NCBI GenBank assembly: GCA_017509255.1
Contig: JAFWQA010000037.1
Span: 1-64,000 of the forward strand
Direction of reading: 5' to 3'
DNA length: 64,000 nucleotides
Source: Clostridia bacterium
Lineage (GTDB): Bacteria; Bacillota; Clostridia; Christensenellales; Aristaeellaceae
The notes beneath the pieces were generated by a model that saw only the letters and a program-made list of their open reading frames with translations, searched no databases and was not told the origin of the DNA. Made by a program: the position numbers and the translations under genes. This document shows positions 1 to 9,274 of the stretch, in pieces; positions within the stretch are counted from its first letter, which is position 1, and each line of letters opens with the position of its first letter.

Positions 1-701
<701 letters not shown>

Positions 702-721
702 TACTCCTCAACGGTTTTCAG

Positions 722-751
722 GGGACTGCCGAGAATTCGGCAGTCCCTTTT
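722..751 (+). terminator. terminator of nifJ
   Basis: Perfect 10-bp stem (722-731 with 738-747) with a six-base loop, followed by TTTT. It lies 21 bases after the nifJ stop. Confidence 0.9.
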
Positions 752-780
752 CCGTAAAGCTTTTTTTAGTTCCCGGGATA

Positions 781-789
781 TGGTATACT
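781..789 (+). promoter_or_regulatory. extended -10 promoter for the rsmA operon
   Basis: TGGTATACT is an extended -10 element about 95 bases ahead of rsmA. No good -35 is visible; a T-run sits where it would be. Confidence 0.5.
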
Positions 790-884
790 GCAGAAGTCCT
801 TACGGACAGGTTATCCGGACAGTGAGAACGAACCATCGGCCAAAAGCATTGCCCCAAAGGGGGCGTTCGGGGAAGTGACAGGAT

Positions 885-1724
885 TTGAGCAAGGGGAAGG
901 AAAGGATCCGGGAGAGCAATCTCCAGTATAAAAAGAATCTCGGGCAGAACTTTATCTATGATGAGGATCTGCTCGCCGCGCTGGTGGAGGCGGCAGGCGT
1001 CACGAAGGAAGAGGACGTGCTGGAGATCGGCCCCGGCGCCGGGAGCCTGACAAAGCCCCTGTGCGCCGCGGCGCGCCGCGTGACCAGCCTGGAGCTGGAT
1101 GAGCGGCTGATCCCGCTGCTGAAGGCCTTCATGTCCGGCACGGATAATTTCACCCTGGCGCAGGGCGACGTGATGACGGCGGATCTGGCGGAGCTGACGA
1201 AGGATCTGCGCAGGCCCTTTGCCGTGGTGGCAAACATCCCGTACTACATCACGACGCCGCTGATCACAAAGCTTCTGTCCTCCGGACTGCCCCTGAGCCG
1301 CCTGGCCCTGATGGTGCAAAAGGAGGTGGCGGACAAGATCCTGTCCGCCCCGGGCGAGGATGGCTGGGGCCCGCTGGCGGTCCGCTGTCAGTATGCCTGC
1401 GAGCCGTATCTGGCTTTGAACGTTCCGGCCGCTTGCTTCACCCCGCCGCCGAAGGTGGACAGCGCCTTTGTGGTGCTGCCCGTGAGACAGGAGCCCGCCG
1501 TGAAGGTGAAGAGCGAGAAGGATTTCTTCCGCACGGTGACGGCAGCCTTCGCGCTGCGCAGAAAAACGATGACCAACGGCCTGTGCGCCTCGTTCCGCGT
1601 GGAGCGGGAGCAGGCGCTTGCCCTGATGGCTGCCGCGGGCCTGGACGAAAAGATCCGCGGGGAAAAGCTGACGCTGGAGGAGCTGGCCCGGCTGGCCGAC
1701 GCGGTGACTGACGCCGGAATCTGA
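885..1724 (+). CDS. rsmA: 16S rRNA dimethyladenosine transferase RsmA/KsgA
   Basis: SAM-dependent methyltransferase that dimethylates two adjacent adenines in the 3' terminal helix of 16S rRNA during small-subunit maturation. The 279-residue length is normal. It shows the family start KNLGQNF, SAM motif I VLEIGPGAGSLT (residues 45-56), and the catalytic NIPYY motif (116-120). The start is TTG at 885, because the conserved N-terminus begins right after it and a GGGGAAG ribosome site precedes it by about nine bases; no better ATG exists. It is the first gene of a tight run with dut, manA and hflX (gaps of 6-17 bases), all on the plus strand. Loss of this enzyme gives kasugamycin resistance in other bacteria. 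Confidence 0.95.
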   Translation: MSKGKERIRESNLQYKKNLGQNFIYDEDLLAALVEAAGVTKEEDVLEIGPGAGSLTKPLCAAARRVTSLELDERLIPLLKAFMSGTDNFTLAQGDVMTADLAELTKDLRRPFAVVANIPYYITTPLITKLLSSGLPLSRLALMVQKEVADKILSAPGEDGWGPLAVRCQYACEPYLALNVPAACFTPPPKVDSAFVVLPVRQEPAVKVKSEKDFFRTVTAAFALRRKTMTNGLCASFRVEREQALALMAAAGLDEKIRGEKLTLEELARLADAVTDAGI

Positions 1725-1739
1725 TTTCAGGAGGAAAAA

Positions 1740-2225
1740 ATGAGTATCGCGAAGTTTACGCATGTGAGCGAAAAGCAGTACGCGGAGGCGATGGGGGAGC
1801 GGACGAACTATCTGCCCCTGAGTGAGATCCCGCTGCCGAAGCGCGCTACCCGGGGAAGCGCCGGCTACGATTTTACCGCCACGGCGGATACGGTGATCCC
1901 CGCCGGCGGCTCCGCGCTGATCCCCACCGGGATCCGGTGCGAGATGGAGAACGGCTGGGTGTTGATGCTTTTCCCGAGGAGCTCGCTGGGCTTCAAATAC
2001 GGGATCCGCCTGAGCAATACCGTGGGCGTGATCGACAGCGACTATGCCTATGCCGCCAACGAGGGCCACATCATGGTCAAGCTGCGCAATCCTTCCGGGC
2101 GGGAGATCGCGATCGCGAAGGGCGACCGGTTCTGCCAGGGCGTGCTGCTGCCCTTCGGCACGGCGGAGGAAGAGGACAGCTTCAGTGAAAGGACCGGGGG
2201 CTTCGGCTCCACGGGAGAAAGGTAA
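1740..2225 (+). CDS. dut: dUTP diphosphatase
   Basis: Trimeric dUTPase that hydrolyses dUTP to dUMP and pyrophosphate, keeping uracil out of DNA and supplying dUMP for thymidylate. All five family motifs are present in order: AGYDF (41-45), PRSSLG (79-84), NTVGVIDSDY (93-102), KGDRFCQGVL (127-136) and the C-terminal glycine-rich arm RTGGFGSTG (151-159). At 161 residues it is slightly longer than the usual ~150 because of an N-terminal extension. A strong AGGAGG site lies just ahead of the ATG. It sits 15 bases after rsmA and 6 before manA, so the genes are probably co-transcribed. Confidence 0.95.
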   Translation: MSIAKFTHVSEKQYAEAMGERTNYLPLSEIPLPKRATRGSAGYDFTATADTVIPAGGSALIPTGIRCEMENGWVLMLFPRSSLGFKYGIRLSNTVGVIDSDYAYAANEGHIMVKLRNPSGREIAIAKGDRFCQGVLLPFGTAEEEDSFSERTGGFGSTGER

Positions 2226-2231
2226 AGGAAT

Positions 2232-3188
2232 ATGGATAACAGGGAGAGGATCCTGCCGGTCCGCATGCATCCGGCCTTCCGCGGAGGAAAGCTGACGCCC
2301 TGGGGCGGGGAGCGCCTGCGGACGGTTTACGGAAAGAATATCGCTGAGATCCCCACCGGCGAGAGCCTGGAGATCAGCTGCATTCCGGGACTGGAAAGCC
2401 GGGACGACGCCGGGAGGACGCTGACGGAGCTGATCGCCCGGTACGGGGAAAAATACGCCGGGAAATACGCCGGGAAGCCCTTCCCGCTGCTGCTGAAGCT
2501 GATCGACGCGAAGCAGCCGCTGAGCGTGCAGGTGCACCCGGACAATGCCTACGCGCGGAGGGAGGAGAACGGCAAGCTCGGCAAGACCGAGGCCTGGCTG
2601 ATCCTGGACGCGCCGGAGGGCGCGGAGCTGGTGTACGGCATCGTGCCCGGCACGGACCTGGACATGCTCAGGTCCGCGTGCGAGGCGGGCAAAGCCGTGG
2701 AGAAGCTGCTGCGCCGGGTGAAGGTGCGCCCCGGGGACGTGTGCTATATCCCCGCCGGCACGGTGCACGCCATCGGCGAGGGGATCCTGCTGTATGAGAT
2801 CCAGCAGTCCTCGGACGTGACCTACCGCTTTTATGACTGGGATCGGACGGACGCGCAGGGGAACCGCCGCGAGCTGCACCTGAAGAAGGGGCTGGACGTG
2901 ACGGACCTGGACTTCCGGCTGGATCCGGTACGCTGGAACGGCGAAAAGGGCGTCACCAGGGTGCTGGATGAGGAATACTTCTCGCTGGATCTGATCCGCG
3001 CGGAAGGGGAGGAAAAGCTGCCCGCGCTGACGGAGTTCGGCTTCCTGACCGCGCTGGACGCGCTGACGCTGGCCTGGGAGGGCGGCTCCGCCGCCATGCA
3101 GGCCGGGGAGAGCTTCTTCCTGCCCAAGGCCGGACCGGAGCTGACGCTGAAGGGCAGCGGCAGAGCGGCGCTGTCCATGCCGAAGTAA
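2232..3188 (+). CDS. manA: class I mannose-6-phosphate isomerase
   Basis: Zinc-dependent isomerase interconverting mannose 6-phosphate and fructose 6-phosphate, used to take mannose into glycolysis or to make mannose donors. The 318-residue length is that of the short Firmicute form. Metal-site residues are visible in the cupin: QVHPDN (Gln100, His102), a KTEAW segment (Glu120), and PAGTVHAIG (His179), followed by the conserved [16 protein letters not shown]. It lies between dut and hflX in the same run, with no terminator between them. No other mannose gene is adjacent, so its placement looks like an ordinary housekeeping arrangement. Confidence 0.93.
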   Translation: MDNRERILPVRMHPAFRGGKLTPWGGERLRTVYGKNIAEIPTGESLEISCIPGLESRDDAGRTLTELIARYGEKYAGKYAGKPFPLLLKLIDAKQPLSVQVHPDNAYARREENGKLGKTEAWLILDAPEGAELVYGIVPGTDLDMLRSACEAGKAVEKLLRRVKVRPGDVCYIPAGTVHAIGEGILLYEIQQSSDVTYRFYDWDRTDAQGNRRELHLKKGLDVTDLDFRLDPVRWNGEKGVTRVLDEEYFSLDLIRAEGEEKLPALTEFGFLTALDALTLAWEGGSAAMQAGESFFLPKAGPELTLKGSGRAALSMPK

Positions 3189-3205
3189 CTAGTATTGGAG
3201 ACTGT

Positions 3206-4966
3206 ATGAAATACGATATTTACGGAAATACGGAGGGCGTGCGCGATTCGGTGCTGCGCAGGCTCAATGAGCTGTACAGCCTGGAGCTGGAGGAAGGTGA
3301 ATACCTGCCCCGCGAGCTGATGAAGGAGCTGGCGGAGGTTTCGTGCGCCCTGAACCGGGAGATCGCCATATATATCACCCGGGACGGGGAGATCGTGCAC
3401 GTGGCCGTCGGCACGGACAGCGACGTGGAGCTGATCGATTACCGCCTGCGCCGGAACGCGAAGCGCCTGAGCGGGGTGCGCTGCATCCACACACATCCGA
3501 ACGGGGACGGGATGCTCAGCGACGTGGACCTGAGCGCGCTGAAGATCTTCCGCTATGACGCGATGACGGCCGTAGGCGTGCTGAAGGGCGAGCCGGTGAA
3601 CGTGCAGACCGCCTTCCTGAAGAATGACACGGAGCTTCTGCTGCCGGACCCGGTACGCTGGTACGCCGTGCCGGACCGGGAATGGCTGGAGCAGATCGAT
3701 ATCAGCGACGAGGCCGTGGGCCGCGAGGAAACGGAGGCCCGGAAGTCCGGCAGGGAAAAAGCCGTGCTGATGGGCATCGAAAGCAAGGAATCCCTGGATG
3801 AGCTGGCCCGCCTGGCGGAGACCGCCGGCGCGGAGGTCGTGGGCTCCTTTCTGCAGAAGAGGGAAAAGCCGGACAGCGCCATGTTCATCGGCAAAGGCCG
3901 TGCGGACGAGCTGGCAAGGGACTGCCAGGCGCTGGAGGCGGACCTGTGCATCCTGGACGAGGAGCTGACCGGCATTCAGGTCCGCAACCTGGAGGAGATC
4001 CTGCGCGTGAAGGTCATCGACCGCACGGCGCTGATCCTGGATATTTTCGCCCAGCGCGCGTCCAGCGCGGAGGGCAAGCTGCAGGTGGAGCTGGCGCAGC
4101 TCCAGTACCAGTCGACCAGGCTCATCGGACAGGGCCTGGTGCTCAGCCGCCTGGCCGGCGGCATCGGCACCCGGGGCCCCGGCGAAAGCAAGCTGGAAAT
4201 GAACCGCCGCCGCATCCGGGAAAGGATGACGGACCTGAGAAGGCGGCTGGACGAGCTGGAGAGGCAGCGGAGCCTGCGCCGCAAGAACCGGCAGAAGAAC
4301 GAGCTGCCCACGGTGGCGCTGGTCGGCTATACGAACTCCGGCAAATCCACCCTGCTCAATAAGCTGACCGGCTCGGACGTCTACGCGCAGGACCAGCTTT
4401 TCGCCACGCTGGACGCCGTATCCCGCCGGATGGTGACGCCGGAGAACACGCCCTACCTGCTGACGGACACGGTCGGCTTCATCCGCAAGCTGCCGCACAC
4501 GCTGGTCAGCGCTTTCCGCTCCACGCTGGAGGAGGCCGCGCTGGCGGACGTGCTGGTGATCGTCAACGATGGCTCCAGCCCCGAGATGGGACAGCAGCAC
4601 GACACCGTGGAGCAGGTGCTGCTGGAGCTGAGCGCGACGGAGAGCAAGCGTATCGAGGTGATCAACAAGGCGGATATCGCCGACCCGATGCCGGCCTTCC
4701 CGGGCGCGGTGATCATCTCCGCCAGGACGGGCGAGGGCCTGGACGAGCTGGAGCGGAAGATCGCGCAGGCGCTGCAGGAGTCCTACGCGCCGGTCACCTT
4801 TACGGTGCCCTTCAGCAAGTACGGGCTGCTGGCGCAGATCCGCCCGCTGGGACGGGTGATCACGGAGAACCATACGGACGAAGGCACGGAGCTGACCGTG
4901 ATGATCTCCAAAGAGGATACCGACCGGCTGATCAGCAGGTACGGAGCGGGGATCGTGAAGAAGTGA
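3206..4966 (+). CDS. hflX: GTPase HflX with N-terminal JAMM-like domain
   Basis: Ribosome-associated GTPase HflX, known in other bacteria to split stalled or hibernating ribosomes. The 586-residue protein is about 160-190 residues longer than the basic family. Residues 170-370 are the HflX domain ([19 protein letters not shown] near its end); the G domain follows with G1 GYTNSGKST (374-382), G3 DTVGF, G4 NKAD and G5 ISARTGEG. The extra N-terminal region (about 1-165) contains [14 protein letters not shown]: His95, His97, Ser105 and Asp108 fit the JAMM zinc-protease pattern HxH-x7-S-x2-D exactly, with Glu52 or Glu62 as candidate catalytic acid. HflX is well supported; the metalloprotease-like activity is inference. 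It is the last gene of the rsmA run. Confidence 0.93.
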   Translation: MKYDIYGNTEGVRDSVLRRLNELYSLELEEGEYLPRELMKELAEVSCALNREIAIYITRDGEIVHVAVGTDSDVELIDYRLRRNAKRLSGVRCIHTHPNGDGMLSDVDLSALKIFRYDAMTAVGVLKGEPVNVQTAFLKNDTELLLPDPVRWYAVPDREWLEQIDISDEAVGREETEARKSGREKAVLMGIESKESLDELARLAETAGAEVVGSFLQKREKPDSAMFIGKGRADELARDCQALEADLCILDEELTGIQVRNLEEILRVKVIDRTALILDIFAQRASSAEGKLQVELAQLQYQSTRLIGQGLVLSRLAGGIGTRGPGESKLEMNRRRIRERMTDLRRRLDELERQRSLRRKNRQKNELPTVALVGYTNSGKSTLLNKLTGSDVYAQDQLFATLDAVSRRMVTPENTPYLLTDTVGFIRKLPHTLVSAFRSTLEEAALADVLVIVNDGSSPEMGQQHDTVEQVLLELSATESKRIEVINKADIADPMPAFPGAVIISARTGEGLDELERKIAQALQESYAPVTFTVPFSKYGLLAQIRPLGRVITENHTDEGTELTVMISKEDTDRLISRYGAGIVKK

Positions 4967-4980
4967 GGGAATACAGTATG

Positions 4981-5013
4981 AAAAAGCTCCTCCCGGAACG
5001 GGAGGAGCTTCTT
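4981..5013 (-). terminator. terminator of metY (bidirectional hairpin)
   Basis: Perfect 12-bp stem (4984-4995 with 4999-5010), three-base loop. On the minus strand it is followed by a run of five T, so it serves metY best; on the plus strand it may also stop transcription from hflX. Confidence 0.85.
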
Positions 5014-5024
5014 GACGCGGTTTC

Positions 5025-6302
5025 TTACACGTTTGCCAGGGCCTGGTCAAGGTCGGCGATGAGGTCTTCCACGCTCTCGATGCCGACGGAGAGCCGGATC
5101 AGGTCGGGAGAAACGCCGGCGGCCTCCAGCTCAGCGTCGTTCAGCTGGCGGTGGGTCGCGCTGGCGGGATGCAGGCAGCAGCTGCGGGCATCGGCCACGT
5201 GGGTCTCGATGGCGATCAGCTTCAGGCTCTTCATCACGGTCTCAGCCGCCTTGCGTCCGCCCTTCACGCCGAAGGAGACGACGCCGCAGGAGCCGTTGGG
5301 CAGGTACTTCTTCGCGCGCTCGTAGTATTTGTCGCCCGGCAGGCCGCAGTAGTGCACCCAGGTCACCTTGTCGCTCTTCTGCAGGTATTCAGCCACGGCC
5401 TGGGCGTTCTCGCAGTGGCGCTTCATGCGCACGTGCAGGCTCTCCAGGCCCAGGTTCAGCAGGAAGGCGTTCTGCGGGCTCTGGATGGAGCCGAAGTCGC
5501 GCATCAGCTGGGCGGTGGCCTTGGTGATGAAGGCGCCGGCCAGGCCGAAGCGCTCGGTGTAGGTGATGCCGTGATAGCTGTCGTCCGGCGTGGTCAGGCC
5601 CGGGAACTTATCGGCATATTTGTTCCAGTCGAATTTGCCGCTGTCCACGATGCAGCCGCCGACGCCCGCGCCGTGGCCGTCCATGTACTTGGTGGTGGAG
5701 TGGGTCACGATGTCCGCGCCCCATTCGAAGGGCCGGCAGTTGATGGGCGTGGCGAAGGTGTTGTCAATGATCAGCGGTACGCCGTGGGCGTGAGCCGCCT
5801 TGGCGAACTGCTCGATATCCAGCACGGTCAGAGCCGGGTTGGCGATGGTCTCGCCGAAGACAGCTTTGGTGTTGGGCCGGAAGGCGGCGTTCAGCTCCTC
5901 GTCCGTGCAGTCGGGGGAGATGAAGGTGAAGTCGATGCCCATCTTCTTCATCGTGACGGCGAAGAGGTTATAGGTGCCGCCGTAGATGGCGGAGCAGGCC
6001 ACGACGTGGTCGCCCTGGTTGGCGATATTGAACACGGCAAAAAAGTTGGCGGCCTGGCCGGAGGAGGTCAGCATCGCGGCGGTGCCGCCCTCCATCTCGC
6101 AGATCTTGGCGGCGACCATGTCGTTGGTCGGGTTCTGCAGGCGGGTATAGAAATAGCCGGAAGCCTCCAGGTCAAACAGCTTGCCCATATCCTCGCTGGT
6201 GTTGTATTTGAATGTGGTGGACTGAATGATCGGGATCTGGCGCGGTTCGCCGTTCCCGGGAGTGTAGCCGCCCTGTACGCAGCGTGTTTCGATTCCGGAC
6301 AT
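5025..6302 (-). CDS. metY: O-acetylhomoserine aminocarboxypropyltransferase (sulfhydrylase)
   Basis: PLP enzyme of the Cys/Met metabolism family that makes homocysteine from O-acetylhomoserine and sulfide, the direct sulfhydrylation route to methionine. The 425-residue length is typical. Landmarks are the N-terminal CVQGGYTPGNGEPRQIPI, the FYTRLQNPTN phosphate-site segment, LIIDNTFATP, and THSTTKYMDGHG with the PLP lysine at 205; RSCCLHPASATHRQL is the MetY-type substrate segment. It stands alone on the minus strand between its own promoter and terminator. No SAM or S-box riboswitch is visible in its 250-base leader; instead a LacI/CcpA-like operator lies upstream (6402-6416). Confidence 0.95.
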   Translation of the reverse strand: MSGIETRCVQGGYTPGNGEPRQIPIIQSTTFKYNTSEDMGKLFDLEASGYFYTRLQNPTNDMVAAKICEMEGGTAAMLTSSGQAANFFAVFNIANQGDHVVACSAIYGGTYNLFAVTMKKMGIDFTFISPDCTDEELNAAFRPNTKAVFGETIANPALTVLDIEQFAKAAHAHGVPLIIDNTFATPINCRPFEWGADIVTHSTTKYMDGHGAGVGGCIVDSGKFDWNKYADKFPGLTTPDDSYHGITYTERFGLAGAFITKATAQLMRDFGSIQSPQNAFLLNLGLESLHVRMKRHCENAQAVAEYLQKSDKVTWVHYCGLPGDKYYERAKKYLPNGSCGVVSFGVKGGRKAAETVMKSLKLIAIETHVADARSCCLHPASATHRQLNDAELEAAGVSPDLIRLSVGIESVEDLIADLDQALANV

Positions 6303-6351
6303 GTCTGTTTCCTTCCTTCTCTGTCATAATAATCAGAAAATGCTTGAAAGC

Positions 6352-6378
6352 ATCATATCACAAATGCCGGAGGGGCAA
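6352..6378 (-). promoter_or_regulatory. promoter of metY
   Basis: On the minus strand a TATGAT -10 (6352-6357) is preceded by TTGCCC (6373-6378), spacer 15 bases. The -10 is good, the -35 spacing is short. Confidence 0.5.
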
Positions 6379-6401
6379 TGCTTTTTTGATGTGTTTTTGC
6401 G

Positions 6402-6416
6402 GGAAAACGTTTGCAA
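6402..6416 (-). promoter_or_regulatory. CcpA/LacI-type operator upstream of metY
   Basis: On the minus strand TTGCAAACGTTTTCC fits the B. subtilis cre consensus WTGNAANCGNWNNCW at 14 of 15 positions. It lies about 25 bases upstream of the metY -35. The same AAACGTTTGC core (plus-strand reading) occurs before the GH94 gene. Confidence 0.5.
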
Positions 6417-6456
6417 AAATGTATAATCCGGTCAATACATGGCCAGAGCGGGTCAG

Positions 6457-6485
6457 TTGCGGCTGAAAGCCTTTTGTGGTATGAT
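6457..6485 (+). promoter_or_regulatory. promoter of the 6553 gene
   Basis: TTGCGG (6457-6462), 17-base spacer, TATGAT (6480-6485), about 67 bases before the start codon. Confidence 0.65.
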
Positions 6486-6552
6486 TTTCAATGCTTCCGG
6501 GGGGAATGAATAACTCATTTTTCCGGAAATTCTTCGGAAAGGAGGAACGAAG

Positions 6553-6786
6553 ATGAAGAAGGTTATCTGCAAGGTGGAGTATGACACGGAGAATTCCGAA
6601 CTGCTGGGAAAGGTCACAGCCGGTTACATCGGGGATCCTGCGGGCTATGAAGAGTGCCTCTTCAAGACTGCCGGCGGCAAATACTTCCTGTACACCAACG
6701 GCGGCGAACAGTCTCCCTATACCAAGGAAGCCATTACGCGCTTGTCCGCGGAAAAGGCCGATGAATGGCTGAAGGCCAACAAGTGA
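6553..6786 (+). CDS. small protein of unknown function, 77 aa
   Basis: A 77-residue soluble protein with no signal peptide or membrane segment. Its order of elements (a YDT-E-S/T-E start, a Gly-Tyr stretch, LFKTAGGKYFLYTNGGE, and a C-terminal LSAEKADEWLK helix) resembles small Clostridial proteins in which a Tyr/Phe-Leu-Tyr/His-Gly-Gly core is followed by an EA-EWLE tail; that resemblance is from memory and no function is known. Start chosen at the ATG after an AGGAGG site. It has its own promoter and terminator, so it is a monocistronic gene next to the reverse rubrerythrin. Confidence 0.75.
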   Translation: MKKVICKVEYDTENSELLGKVTAGYIGDPAGYEECLFKTAGGKYFLYTNGGEQSPYTKEAITRLSAEKADEWLKANK

Positions 6787-6803
6787 TCGGAACCGCCTGA
6801 AGA

Positions 6804-6827
6804 AGAGCCCTGTGGGCTCTTTTTTTG
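6804..6827 (+). terminator. terminator of the 6553 gene
   Basis: Seven-bp stem (6804-6810 with 6814-6820) and a T7 run. Confidence 0.88.
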
Positions 6828-6856
6828 TTGCTTTTCAAAAGGCTGTTTGCTATAAT
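6828..6856 (+). promoter_or_regulatory. promoter of reverse rubrerythrin
   Basis: TTGCTT (6828-6833), 17-base spacer, perfect TATAAT (6851-6856). It begins immediately after the preceding terminator's T-run. Confidence 0.8.
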
Positions 6857-6919
6857 ATCCGCGAAGGAAAAACCGGCAGTACCGTTAAAAACACAAAAAA
6901 TAATGGAGGTGTCTGAACT

Positions 6920-7462
6920 ATGAAATGGGTTTGTCCTATCTGCGGTTATGTACATGAAGGACCCGAACCGCCCGAAAAGTGCCCGGTGTGCAACGCTCCC
7001 GGCTCCAAATTTGTTAAGCAGGAAGGCGAAATGACCTGGGCGGCCGAGCATGTGATCGGCGTCGCGAAGGATGCTCCGGAAGACATCAAGCAGGCCCTGC
7101 GGGAGAACTTCACCGGGGAATGTACCGAGGTCGGTATGTATCTGGCGATGGCCCGGGCGGCGGCCCGGGAAGGCTATCCTGAGATCGCGGAATACTGGAA
7201 GACCGCGGCCTATGAGGAAGCGGATCACGCGTCCCGTTTCGCGGAGCTGCTGGGCGAGGTGGTTTCTCCCTCCACGGCGGAGAACCTGCGCGTGCGCGTG
7301 GAAGCCGAGAACGGCGCCACCATGGGCAAGAACGAGCTGGCCAAGAAGGCCAAGGCCCTGAACCTGGACGCCATCCATGACACCGTGCATGAAATGGCCC
7401 GCGACGAAGCCCGTCATGGCAAGGCCTTTGCTGGATTGCTGAAGAGGTATTTCGGCAAATAA
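6920..7462 (+). CDS. reverse rubrerythrin (NADH peroxidase-type)
   Basis: Non-haem iron peroxidase that reduces hydrogen peroxide (and indirectly O2) in anaerobes, with electrons coming through a rubredoxin centre. The domain order is reversed relative to classical rubrerythrin: an N-terminal rubredoxin-like knuckle pair (Cys5/Cys8 in CPICGY and Cys21/Cys24 in CPVCNAPG) followed by a ferritin-like four-helix domain with the diiron motifs [18 protein letters not shown] and the C-terminal ARDEARHG. The 180-residue length fits the Clostridium acetobutylicum reverse rubrerythrins. GGAGGT precedes the ATG. Its own strong promoter and terminator suggest an abundant monocistronic message. Three decayed copies of its 3' end follow within 2.4 kb. 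Confidence 0.93.
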   Translation: MKWVCPICGYVHEGPEPPEKCPVCNAPGSKFVKQEGEMTWAAEHVIGVAKDAPEDIKQALRENFTGECTEVGMYLAMARAAAREGYPEIAEYWKTAAYEEADHASRFAELLGEVVSPSTAENLRVRVEAENGATMGKNELAKKAKALNLDAIHDTVHEMARDEARHGKAFAGLLKRYFGK

Positions 7463-7472
7463 GTTAAAATCT

Positions 7473-7505
7473 GGTGCAGAATCTTTGAATTCTGCACCGC
7501 TTTTA
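7473..7505 (+). terminator. terminator of reverse rubrerythrin
   Basis: Perfect 10-bp stem (7473-7482 with 7489-7498), six-base loop, then GCTTTTA. Confidence 0.88.
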
Positions 7506-7524
7506 TTTCAAACAAATTTGAAAT
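7505..7524 (+). repeat. perfect inverted repeat before the 7536 gene
   Basis: ATTTCAAA (7505-7512), four-base centre, TTTGAAAT (7517-7524). It ends 11 bases before the ATG of a gene that has no clear Shine-Dalgarno site, so it may be an operator or a leader hairpin. Confidence 0.5.
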
Positions 7525-7535
7525 GAGAAAAAAAC

Positions 7536-7814
7536 ATGTTTGACAACATCGGCGCGAAAATCATGAAACTGGCCAAGATCCTCTGCTGGATAGGTATTAT
7601 TCTTTCCATTATTTCCGGAATCATAATCATCGCAGGCGGAGCCAGTAATTCCAGGGCCTATGGATACGACGGCGGCTCCGCTGCCCTCACCGGAATCCTG
7701 ACGATTGTCCTGGGCTGCCTGGCTTCCTGGATCGGTTCCTTCTTTACCTACGGTTTCGGACAGCTGATCGAAAACACTGACAACATCCGTTACAATACCC
7801 AGCGCAAGGAGTAA
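7536..7814 (+). CDS. small two-helix membrane protein, 92 aa
   Basis: A 92-residue integral membrane protein of unknown function. Two hydrophobic segments (about 10-33 and 48-73) flank a short Gly/Ser/Tyr-rich loop (GGASNSRAYGYDGGS), and the protein ends with a charged cytoplasmic tail (YNTQRKE). The segment TYGFGQLIENTDNI is the most distinctive part and recurs, as I remember it, in small uncharacterised Clostridial membrane proteins. The ribosome site is poor and the codon use is less GC-rich than neighbouring genes. It is followed directly by a decayed rubrerythrin tail. Confidence 0.7.
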   Translation: MFDNIGAKIMKLAKILCWIGIILSIISGIIIIAGGASNSRAYGYDGGSAALTGILTIVLGCLASWIGSFFTYGFGQLIENTDNIRYNTQRKE

Positions 7815-7827
7815 TCCGTTTCATTCG

Positions 7828-7880
7828 GCGAAGCCCGCCACGGCAAGGCCTTCGCCGGACTGCTGAAGAGGCATTCCGTT
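7828..7880 (+). pseudogene. rubrerythrin 3'-end fossil 1
   Basis: About 52 bases matching the end of the reverse rubrerythrin gene (7411-7455). Aligned codons encode the same [14 protein letters not shown]; the differences are nearly all in third positions, so the copy seems to derive from a paralogue that was once under protein-level selection. No start or upstream part remains. Confidence 0.8.
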
Positions 7881-7916
7881 CAACAGGAGGACTTGCAGAA
7901 GGCTGATCCACCTGAA

Positions 7917-7944
7917 CCCTTCCGTCCGGAAGGGCTCTTTTTTT
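7917..7944 (+). terminator. terminator after fossil 1
   Basis: Eight-bp stem (7917-7924 with 7927-7934), tight two-base loop (four if the top pair is open), and T7. It serves the 7536 gene. Confidence 0.8.
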
Positions 7945-8080
7945 GGTGATTCCCGGCGGATCCGGCCCCGGAACAAAATAAAATCATCTATTTCTCCAAA
8001 ATAAATATGTACCTTTTTTCATTTTGCCTGTACAATCATTTTCAGATAAGCGCCATAAAACGAAGCAGACAGGGGGAAGT

Positions 8081-8998
8081 ATGAAAAACGACATGAGTAA
8101 AAGGATACAGCAGCTGATCCGGCTGGCCTTCTATGTGCCGGCACCCCTCCTGATCCTGGGGCTCCTGGCAAAGCCGATCCGGAACGCCGTCCTGGCTTCG
8201 GATCCCGCGGCCTGGATGATCCTCCTGGCTGTGCTCGCCGCTGTCGGGCTGAACTGGGCCGTATACGCGGTCATCCGCCGAAAGCGTCCTTCATTCCTGG
8301 TGTTCTCCGTGGGCATATTCTGGGTCCTGGTCACTGCGCTCATTCAGTATACCGGCCTGCCGGGCGGCCATCCCCTGATGCCCACCCTGGCGATCGTCAT
8401 CGCGGTGCTGGCGCTGGTGATCCTGCTCCTGCTGGAACGCTGGTTCACCTTCCGGCCTTCCAAACCCGCGCACGCGACTGCCGTCGTCATCCGGGTCCTC
8501 CTGGGGATCATTGTGACCGGCATGGTTTTCCAGGTCCTGGTCGACATTGAAAACGGCCTCATGAACATGGATACCTGGATCCTCATTGGGATCATCATCG
8601 CGCTGATCGTCGCATTCTTCGCGCACCGGATCCGGGTTTCCGCCCGCCGTTCCGCGGAGCGCCGCCGGGAATCCGCGCTGGTTTCCGGAAAAGTCGTGCA
8701 GATCATCGGGGAAACCCACCTGGACCTGGACGGGGATCCGGTGACCGAATACCTGGCCCGCGTGGAGTATACGATCGAAGAGATCCTGTATGAAGCCCGC
8801 GCGGATATCGACCTGAAAACCATCCGGAAATACGGGAAGGACGCGTTCGTCGGCCGGGCTGTCCCCGTTTATTACAATCCAGCGGATCCGGCCGAAGCGT
8901 TTGTCAACAAGCTCGATAAGAAAATGCTGCCGAAACAGCGCTGGAAGATCCTCCGGCGCCTGAAGGAACGGTTCTTCCCGGCCCGTTCGGCCGCCTGA
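8081..8998 (+). CDS. membrane protein with C-terminal DUF3592-like domain
   Basis: A 305-residue protein with six predicted membrane helices in the first ~190 residues, a basic linker (RRSAERRRES), and a soluble C-terminal domain. That domain has a beta-rich pattern ending in VPVYYNPADPAEAFV, close in style to the DUF3592 'V.V.YnP..P..a' ending. Function unknown. The start is ATG 8081, which follows GGGGGAAG at ideal spacing; an in-frame TTG at 8024 would add 19 residues without a ribosome site. It lies between rubrerythrin fossils 1 and 2 and has no operon partner. Confidence 0.75.
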   Translation: MKNDMSKRIQQLIRLAFYVPAPLLILGLLAKPIRNAVLASDPAAWMILLAVLAAVGLNWAVYAVIRRKRPSFLVFSVGIFWVLVTALIQYTGLPGGHPLMPTLAIVIAVLALVILLLLERWFTFRPSKPAHATAVVIRVLLGIIVTGMVFQVLVDIENGLMNMDTWILIGIIIALIVAFFAHRIRVSARRSAERRRESALVSGKVVQIIGETHLDLDGDPVTEYLARVEYTIEEILYEARADIDLKTIRKYGKDAFVGRAVPVYYNPADPAEAFVNKLDKKMLPKQRWKILRRLKERFFPARSAA

Positions 8999-9030
8999 CA
9001 GAACAGATCCGGAGGAACCGGATCCATCAA

Positions 9031-9130
9031 TCCGGACGCCATCCACGGTACCGTGCATGAAATAGCCCGCGACGAAGTCCGTCACGGCAAGGCCTTCAAG
9101 GGCCTGCCTGAGAGGTGTTTCGGGAAGTCA
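9031..9130 (+). pseudogene. rubrerythrin 3'-end fossil 2
   Basis: About 97 bases matching the last third of the rubrerythrin ferritin domain (7369-7459). The frame still reads VHEIARDEVRHGKAFKG, against [17 protein letters not shown] in the intact gene, but then diverges and lacks the stop. Several changes alter residues, so it has been drifting. It opens an artificial frame into the XRE gene downstream. Confidence 0.85.
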
Positions 9131-9274
9131 TTATACTTCGGTTTTCTGCGGAGCGCCTTTACTGCCGCTCCGTTTTCAAATGCCGCTTGTTTTTCTCCCC
9201 GGAATATCAAGCACAGCCCCATTCCTTTTCTTTCCATAACTTGTTATTATGATCCTGAAAGGGAGGAATTCGAA

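Noticed and set aside
708..2879. Very long minus-strand frame opposite rsmA, dut and manA
   Set aside because: Antisense shadow of GC-rich plus-strand genes; composition is Arg/His/Leu/Gln-rich and it has no homology pattern, whereas the plus-strand genes are all clear.
6303..6552. SAM-dependent riboswitch upstream of metY
   Set aside because: I could not find the S-box core or kink-turn sequences in the leader; only a promoter and a LacI-type operator are seen.
9053..9274. N-terminal extension of the XRE regulator
   Set aside because: These codons are rubrerythrin fossil 2 plus spacer; the real start at 9275 has GGGAGGA and begins the helix-turn-helix directly.
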